From positions 1-11,067 of the forward strand of contig JASCIV010000864.1 of the NCBI GenBank assembly GCA_030374735.1: a stretch of DNA of 11,067 bases. The letters run 5' to 3'. Every line of letters starts with the position of its first letter. The stretch's first letter is position 1. The position numbers were made by a program, and so were the translations under genes. This document shows positions 6,772-11,067 of the stretch, in pieces. The notes below the pieces were generated by a model that made no database searches, had not been told where the DNA came from, and worked only from the letters and a program-made list of their open reading frames with translations. The stretch is from Gracilaria caudata. Its lineage: Eukaryota; Rhodophyta; Florideophyceae; Gracilariales; Gracilariaceae.

Positions 6772-8292
6772 ATGGTACGGGTTCCGACCTCACCCGCCAC
6801 GTTGGCGGTACTAATTGGCGTCGCCGAGGTGTTCATTCTCGAGTCGTTTCGCTTTTTGCTGGGACGGGCTCTGGCTGCTCGGCGCAGCGTGGCTCTTTCT
6901 CGTTTCGGCAAGCTTCATTTGCATTCGGCTTCTCGGCAGAATGACCGTTTGCAGGTGTACATTTCAGTGGTTTCCATTTTGACGGTAGTTATCCTCATTG
7001 TGCTTGAGTTGTCCCTTGATGGTATCGTAATGCGCGACACTGGGTCGCGTGTTCGGGCCATGTGTTACGCACCGGACAGACTCACCCGGTACATCGGTGG
7101 ATTTGGCCCGTCTCCTTCAGAGGCAGACGATAAGCGGTTCGAGGCATACCTCGAGCAAACAGGGTGCAGCAACTCCCTGCTTAAAGCGGCGCTTAGTGGT
7201 ACTAGCGGTTTGCAATTTGGATACCCTGGCTGCACTGCGCCTTTTGACGAACCAAAGCAACGTACGTTTGTTTCCGAATTCCAAGGCTGTGGTGTTGGAG
7301 TTGTGGCGAATAGTGCCGCAGGGGATTTCCATTGTGACTTGTTACCTGTGGGCATCGGCAACCAGTCTACACTGGCGGGCACTAGCTTTTTGGCTGTGTT
7401 CGAAAGTGAGCGCAACTCTACTTCAAGCTTTGCATTTAATGCAGACCCCAATCAACGATACATGTCGAATTCTCGGATTCCACGTTCGTGGTTCGTTAAC
7501 AGCACTGATCAATCTGTGTCTGTGGAATGCCGTGACCTTAGCCTTGACTGCTACATATTGTCAAGAGAGCGTGCCAAAACCGTTTCGAAGTATGTGCTTG
7601 AAAGTAGTGCCCCAGCTGGCATTTGCATCCAAGTCTTACAAAACGGTAATTCAAGCGTGTGCCTGTTCGAGAACGGCATGCGTAGTCGGGCTCAATGGGT
7701 GGAAATGAACCAGAGTCTGCCTGGTGCGGACGAACGCGAACGGAGAAATGGACCGGTTCTCACTGGATTTGAATTGAGTGGTGAGGCGAGATGTGTAGAG
7801 AATCTAGATTCATTAACTGCTCGGCTACACTACGATGCCACAGAGTTCGCTAGATGTCCTCCCGAAGGTAGGCTGTTGAACTGGCTGCAACGGCATGTAG
7901 TGGGTACTGGAATCAAAACGCCTTTTGAGGATTCGAGATCATGTGAGGTTTTCGAGCTGGTTGAAGGCAGTTCAATAAGTCTGGGTTGGTTGATTACAGT
8001 GTTCACCTTGAGCGTAGTTTTGGTCATAGTTTTGCTGGCAGCTCTTGTATACATAGTGTGGGTTAAGTTCTGGAAGAATTTGAGGGTTGATCCATTGATG
8101 CCACTGTGGTCAATTCGAAAAGTTCTCCGTATGCGTACGGGAGAAAGGCTTTGGTCAAATGCGCACAGAGAGCGAGAGCGAGGCGAAGACGTGTTTGTTG
8201 GGGTGGTTGAGAGAAATGGAGTGGCCACGTTTGAGGTATTCGAGAATGATCATTTTGAAGTGGTTTGCAGCTCAAAGAAGCCGTTTTTGTAG
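6772..8292 (+). CDS. Three-pass membrane glycoprotein of an unrecognised family, copy 2
   Basis: This 506-residue paralogue of the protein at 3894-5390 differs by about 51 substitutions outside one tail indel (about 89% identity, counted by eye). All ten ectodomain cysteines and all five N-glycosylation sequons are kept; two further cysteines appear (aligned to residues 285 and 362 of copy 1). Topology is the same: two N-terminal spans around a basic loop, a glycosylated ectodomain, a third span and a cytoplasmic tail. The tail is 8 residues longer, with an Arg/Glu-rich stretch (HRERERGED) replacing the shorter AAQREIGGD of copy 1, while DPLMPLWSIR and the DVFVGVVERNGVA motif are kept. The ATG at 6772 aligns with that of copy 1 and has G at +4. 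Intact reading and retained cysteines and sequons suggest both copies are functional. The role is unknown. Confidence 0.85.
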   Translation: MVRVPTSPATLAVLIGVAEVFILESFRFLLGRALAARRSVALSRFGKLHLHSASRQNDRLQVYISVVSILTVVILIVLELSLDGIVMRDTGSRVRAMCYAPDRLTRYIGGFGPSPSEADDKRFEAYLEQTGCSNSLLKAALSGTSGLQFGYPGCTAPFDEPKQRTFVSEFQGCGVGVVANSAAGDFHCDLLPVGIGNQSTLAGTSFLAVFESERNSTSSFAFNADPNQRYMSNSRIPRSWFVNSTDQSVSVECRDLSLDCYILSRERAKTVSKYVLESSAPAGICIQVLQNGNSSVCLFENGMRSRAQWVEMNQSLPGADERERRNGPVLTGFELSGEARCVENLDSLTARLHYDATEFARCPPEGRLLNWLQRHVVGTGIKTPFEDSRSCEVFELVEGSSISLGWLITVFTLSVVLVIVLLAALVYIVWVKFWKNLRVDPLMPLWSIRKVLRMRTGERLWSNAHRERERGEDVFVGVVERNGVATFEVFENDHFEVVCSSKKPFL

Positions 8293-9099
8293 CGGCTTCG
8301 CAAGCGTTGTTTTGTTGACAGCGAATGTAGAGCTTCGCTGTGTACAAGCCCCTGCATGCAGCAGAGGGATGCAAATTGTATATCAACTCGGGAGGTTATC
8401 CGACGTAGACTGCGTGCTCGCGAAAAGCGGGGAATGTGGCTCTGCTGTAGAGTTCGATGCCACCAACAATCGAACTGGTCATCAATCAAACGGAGCGTCA
8501 GCTAGAATGATGATGACAAATGATGTGCGCTGCCAAGAGCGAGGCTGTTTTAGAACTGTTGAACCCACAACTGATCTATTTCCTTTAATAGTTGTGGAAA
8601 GGTATATAATATATAACATAATTGCACGGTTTTCCAGAATCTGGAATATTGAATGTTCAAAAACTGAAATGTCACAAAAACTGCGTTGCCAAGGGTCCCA
8701 AAAGTACGGCAGTCGGAAAGAAATGGGAACTAGCCCGGGCTATAAGGATAGAACGCTACCCTTGGTACTCTTCGAATGGGAGTCATGTTCGCAGCAGTGA
8801 CTCACCAATGGTGAGATGATCGAGGATGGAGTGGATGAACCAGCACATTCTCCACGGAACCACTGGGCCTCATACGCAAGTCCAAAATGCTCACCAAAAT
8901 TATTACTGTCGTCCTATCAATTACCTTCGAATCATTCCACGATTATACTGCAGACATCATGTCTGATCATCGTCGCGCCTGCTCGTCGAAGGCCCCTGCT
9001 CCCGTCGTTCCACCACATTCGTTGCCATCGATCGCTGCCGTCGTACCTCCACTTCGCTAGTCGAGGCCGCATGACCGCATCTGAAGTTCCGTGCCAGCA
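8293..9099. other. Region between copy 2 and the CHID1-like gene
   Basis: 8293 to about 8770 is the 3' flank of copy 2, homologous to that of copy 1. It includes the TATA-like block at 8602-8615, about 485 bp before the next ATG. From about 8780 to 9099 the sequence is unique and probably holds the promoter and 5' leader of the CHID1-like gene. A long open frame (8159-8800) overlaps the end of copy 2 in another frame, but it is closed by stops in the matching part of unit A and is not called a gene. Confidence 0.55.
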
Positions 9100-9151
9100 A
9101 TGGCAATACATGCTGTTTGCACCTTGTTTGTGTGCGTGCTATCGCTTATGA
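9071..9151 (+). promoter_or_regulatory. Overlapping upstream ORF at the CHID1-like start
   Basis: ATG at 9071 opens a 26-codon frame that ends at the TGA at 9149-9151, overlapping the first 52 bases of the main gene in a different frame. Its context is weak (C at -3, A at +4) compared with the main ATG (G at -3, G at +4), so leaky scanning could reach the main start. It matters only if the transcript begins upstream of 9071. Confidence 0.35.
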
Positions 9152-10191
9152 ACACGTGCTCCGCAGATTCTGCAACTCCGATCATATCCTCTCTCCAATA
9201 CAGCGACATTCTAGATGCGCATGCCGTCACGGAGACTGCCCCTGCTCGAAAGTTCCCTCTCCTTCAAACTTTCGGATTCGTGACGCCGTGGAACGCAAAG
9301 GGCAAGCTCGTGTCGCTGTCTGAGGCGGAGAAGGGGCGTTTGGATGTGGCAGTACCCGTCACATGGCAAATGCACCCCGATGGATTGGCCGGCGGTCATG
9401 ATTTTGGAGAGCACTACTACCAGAATCTGTCACAACATGGAACGCGTGTGTTTCCGCGCATTCTGTTCGAACACTGGAACAAGGAACAATTCAGAGCGCT
9501 CAGTGATGAAACACACAAAGTGGTGCACCAGATCACCGATCTCTGCAAGACACACAACTTTGAAGGCGTGGTGATTGAAATCTTGCAAGCGCTTCTGTCT
9601 TCCGGTGCAATGTCATCTTACAAGCAGGAAGCTCTCAGACTGATGAGAGAATTGGGAGAGGCGCTGCGACGAGAGAAGCTAAAGACTGTTCTTGTACTGC
9701 TGCCGTACGACCGAGACGTTCCGCAGCACGGAATATCATGCTCAGGTTTGCAGGAGCTCTCAAAGGGCTATTCTCAAATGATCGCTATGACATACGACTA
9801 CAGCACTCCCGGGTCGCAAGCGGGACCACTCGCTCCTCTGCCGTGGGTGCGACGCGTCGCCAAGTATCTTTCACAAGAGTGTGAGCTGTGGGCCAAGGTG
9901 TTAATCGGCTTGAATTTCTACGGGGTTGATTTCTGTGGCGGTGGCGACGATCGACATGTTGTTGGACATGAAGTGCTGGAATTGCTGGAGGAACATAAAC
10001 CGGACATGATGTGGTGGGAGTTGTTTGGTGAGCATGGGTTTGCATATCGCAATGAAAAGGATCATATTGTGTTCTATCCGACGCGCGAAAGCATTCGGCT
10101 GAGAATGCAACTTGCAGACGAGCTGGGATGCGGCGGAGTAGCGGCGTGGGATCTAGGCCAGGGGCTCGAATATTTCTTTGAGGAGTTCTGA
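9100..10191 (+). CDS. CHID1: CHID1/SI-CLP-like GH18 chitinase-like protein, secretory
   Basis: This encodes a 363-residue member of the chitinase domain-containing protein 1 branch of glycoside hydrolase family 18, known in animals as a saccharide-binding chitinase-like lectin. Residues 1-22 form a signal peptide. TIM-barrel landmarks run in order: FGFVTPWN (58-65), FPRILFEHW (118-126), FEGVVIEIL (154-162), MTYDYS (230-235), VLIGLNFYG (267-275), IVFYPT (323-328) and AWDLGQGLEYFF (349-360). The canonical acid motif DxxDxDxE is degenerate: the final Glu position reads Leu162, and a Glu (160) sits at the third Asp position, as in the CHID1 branch. It may therefore bind rather than cleave. One sequon (N109) is present and no ER-retention tail is seen. 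The open frame reaches back to 9091, but the first ATG is 9100, in a good initiation context. No introns. Family call is strong; substrate is unknown. Confidence 0.92.
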   Translation: MAIHAVCTLFVCVLSLMNTCSADSATPIISSLQYSDILDAHAVTETAPARKFPLLQTFGFVTPWNAKGKLVSLSEAEKGRLDVAVPVTWQMHPDGLAGGHDFGEHYYQNLSQHGTRVFPRILFEHWNKEQFRALSDETHKVVHQITDLCKTHNFEGVVIEILQALLSSGAMSSYKQEALRLMRELGEALRREKLKTVLVLLPYDRDVPQHGISCSGLQELSKGYSQMIAMTYDYSTPGSQAGPLAPLPWVRRVAKYLSQECELWAKVLIGLNFYGVDFCGGGDDRHVVGHEVLELLEEHKPDMMWWELFGEHGFAYRNEKDHIVFYPTRESIRLRMQLADELGCGGVAAWDLGQGLEYFFEEF

Positions 10192-10442
10192 CCTGTTTTG
10201 GAAGCTGACGCAGCAGGCCCGGCTGGCGAGCTGCGAGACGTTGCGAGCCCCATGGCGGCGCTGCCATTTAACAATCGCTGATAGGAGCAGCGCTGCGTTC
10301 GAATATCGGATGAGCGACACAGGGCGTCAGTGCGAGCCAATGGTGGGCCCGTGCTTCACCCGTTACGTTTCTCGTAGTTGCGCACGAGCACACTCGAGAG
10401 CGCCATAGAACAAACTGTCGGCTCGTCGAGGCAGCTTACATG

Positions 10443-10455
10443 ATGTGAGTCACAT
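10443..10455. promoter_or_regulatory. AP-1/bZIP-like palindrome
   Basis: ATGTGAGTCACAT is a perfect dyad around a central G and contains TGAGTCA, the classic bZIP core. A second bZIP-like site, TGACGTAA, lies at 10619-10626. Function is inferred from motif likeness only. Confidence 0.35.
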
Positions 10456-10745
10456 GTGCAGGCGCGGAAACAGCCGCACACGGGAGTCGCATCTACACGC
10501 GACGCCCACGCTCAGCAGAGGCGGCACGCTCGACGGGAAGCGCCAGCTGCCGGCGGACAAGACGCCGCCAGCGTGCAGCAAGCCGCGCCGCCGCGCACGC
10601 CGCCAGTCCGCCCGCCGGTGACGTAAGGCTAATACGCGCGCGCCGCGGGGCCCACCAGCGCGGCTGCGTCGAACGGGCGCCAACCGCCGCGCGCAGCGTC
10701 ACCACCCCGTATCCATCCGCCTTCGTCCCGCCGCGCGCAGCACAC

Positions 10746-10773
10746 GCGCCGTTGCCAGCGCGCCGTTGCCAGC
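10746..10773. repeat. 14-bp perfect tandem duplication
   Basis: GCGCCGTTGCCAGC occurs twice without a gap (10746-10759 and 10760-10773) in the GC-rich block. Confidence 0.75.
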
Positions 10774-10812
10774 GCGTCATGCCCGCGCGCCAAACCATCA
10801 TGATGGGCAGCG

Positions 10813-10851
10813 ACCGCCCCCGCAGTGCGCAACCGCCCCCACGCAGTGCGC
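10813..10851. repeat. Imperfect direct repeat
   Basis: ACCGCCCCCGCAGTGCGC (10813-10830) is followed after one base by ACCGCCCCCACGCAGTGCGC (10832-10851), identical apart from a 2-bp insertion. It may contain duplicated GC-box-like factor sites. Confidence 0.65.
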
Positions 10852-11067
10852 TCGCGCGTTTTGGCGCGCTCGGCTTATCTCATCCACTGTAATGCGCGCA
10901 GCCTCGCGCTGCTGCGCTTTTCCGGCGCTTGTGCCCAGCTGCCATGGCGCCTCGCGTGAGAGCGCGTCGTTGCCGCCCCGCAGCCGTTCCGCCTGACCCT
11001 TTTCGTCCCCCCTCTCTCTCCCACACTCAACGCGCTGTTGCGTAACCGCCGCTTCTTCCCCACCGCC

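Larger units (their letters stand above)
6490..8770 (+). repeat. Tandem duplication unit B
   Basis: Direct repeat of unit A, covering the upstream region, gene copy 2 and the 3' flank. The left edge is placed where ACTGACGT (6496-6503) aligns with GCTGACGT in unit A. The right edge is near TAGAACGCTACC (8750-8761). Both edges are approximate. Confidence 0.75.
10192..11067. other. Gene-free region turning strongly GC-rich
   Basis: No gene is supported after the CHID1-like stop. The first 290 bases resemble the gene in composition. From about 10480 to the end the sequence is dense in CpG and GCGC, and open frames there are Ala/Arg-rich in several frames at once, typical of compositional artefacts. 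It holds a TGAGTCA palindrome (10443-10455), a TGACGTAA site (10619-10626), a 14-bp tandem duplication (10746-10773) and a related direct repeat (10813-10851). The last 80 bases become pyrimidine-rich on the plus strand. This is most simply the promoter region of a gene lying beyond the window. Confidence 0.5.

Noticed and set aside
7049..7708. 219-codon open frame within copy 2 in a second plus-strand frame
   Set aside because: It lacks an ATG at its start, and the matching frame in copy 1 is broken by a stop near 4420. It is explained as a shadow of the real coding frame.
8159..8800. 213-codon ATG open frame overlapping the 3' end of copy 2
   Set aside because: It runs in another frame across the tail-coding region and the 3' flank. 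The homologous part of unit A has stops in this frame, and the translation shows no domain or ordered composition.
10450..11063. Several overlapping Ala/Arg-rich open frames in the GC-rich block
   Set aside because: Multiple frames on both strands are open because stop codons are rare in such GC-rich sequence; none contains a recognisable domain.

Overview
This looks like nuclear DNA from a compact, intron-poor eukaryote. The sequence shows a pogo-type transposase relic with a CENP-B-like DNA-binding region, an AATAAA polyadenylation-type signal, ATG starts without ribosome binding sites, a secreted CHID1-type GH18 protein and glycosylated multi-pass membrane proteins. All long genes read through without introns. 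A unicellular alga (a red alga such as Porphyridium would fit) is a tentative guess; nothing here proves the lineage.

Layout. 1-3500 is an AT-rich transposon graveyard. It holds a decayed pogo/Tigger-like transposase on the minus strand (368-1916) with an N-terminal frameshift, an in-frame stop and altered catalytic residues. A gene-free stretch with hairpins and short repeats follows. Then comes a 367-bp non-autonomous element (3131-3497) with 14-bp terminal inverted repeats and a CTAA target duplication, inserted just upstream of the first membrane-protein gene.

3600-8770 is a tandem duplication. Each unit carries one copy of an unrecognised membrane glycoprotein gene (3894-5390, 498 aa; 6772-8292, 506 aa). 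The proteins are about 89% identical by eye count, and the 5' and 3' flanks are recognisably homologous. Each protein has two N-terminal hydrophobic segments flanking a basic loop, an ectodomain of about 315 residues with ten shared cysteines and five shared N-glycosylation sequons, a third membrane span and a conserved cytoplasmic tail. Unit A carries about 430 bp of extra 3' sequence.

9100-10191 encodes an intact CHID1/SI-CLP-like GH18 chitinase-like lectin with a signal peptide. 10192-11067 has no supported gene; from about 10480 it becomes very GC-rich, with short tandem repeats and bZIP-like sites, and may be the promoter or CpG-rich start of a gene beyond the window.

Nothing in the sequence ties the membrane-protein pair to the CHID1 gene functionally. 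All three products are predicted to enter the secretory pathway, which is only a weak contextual link.
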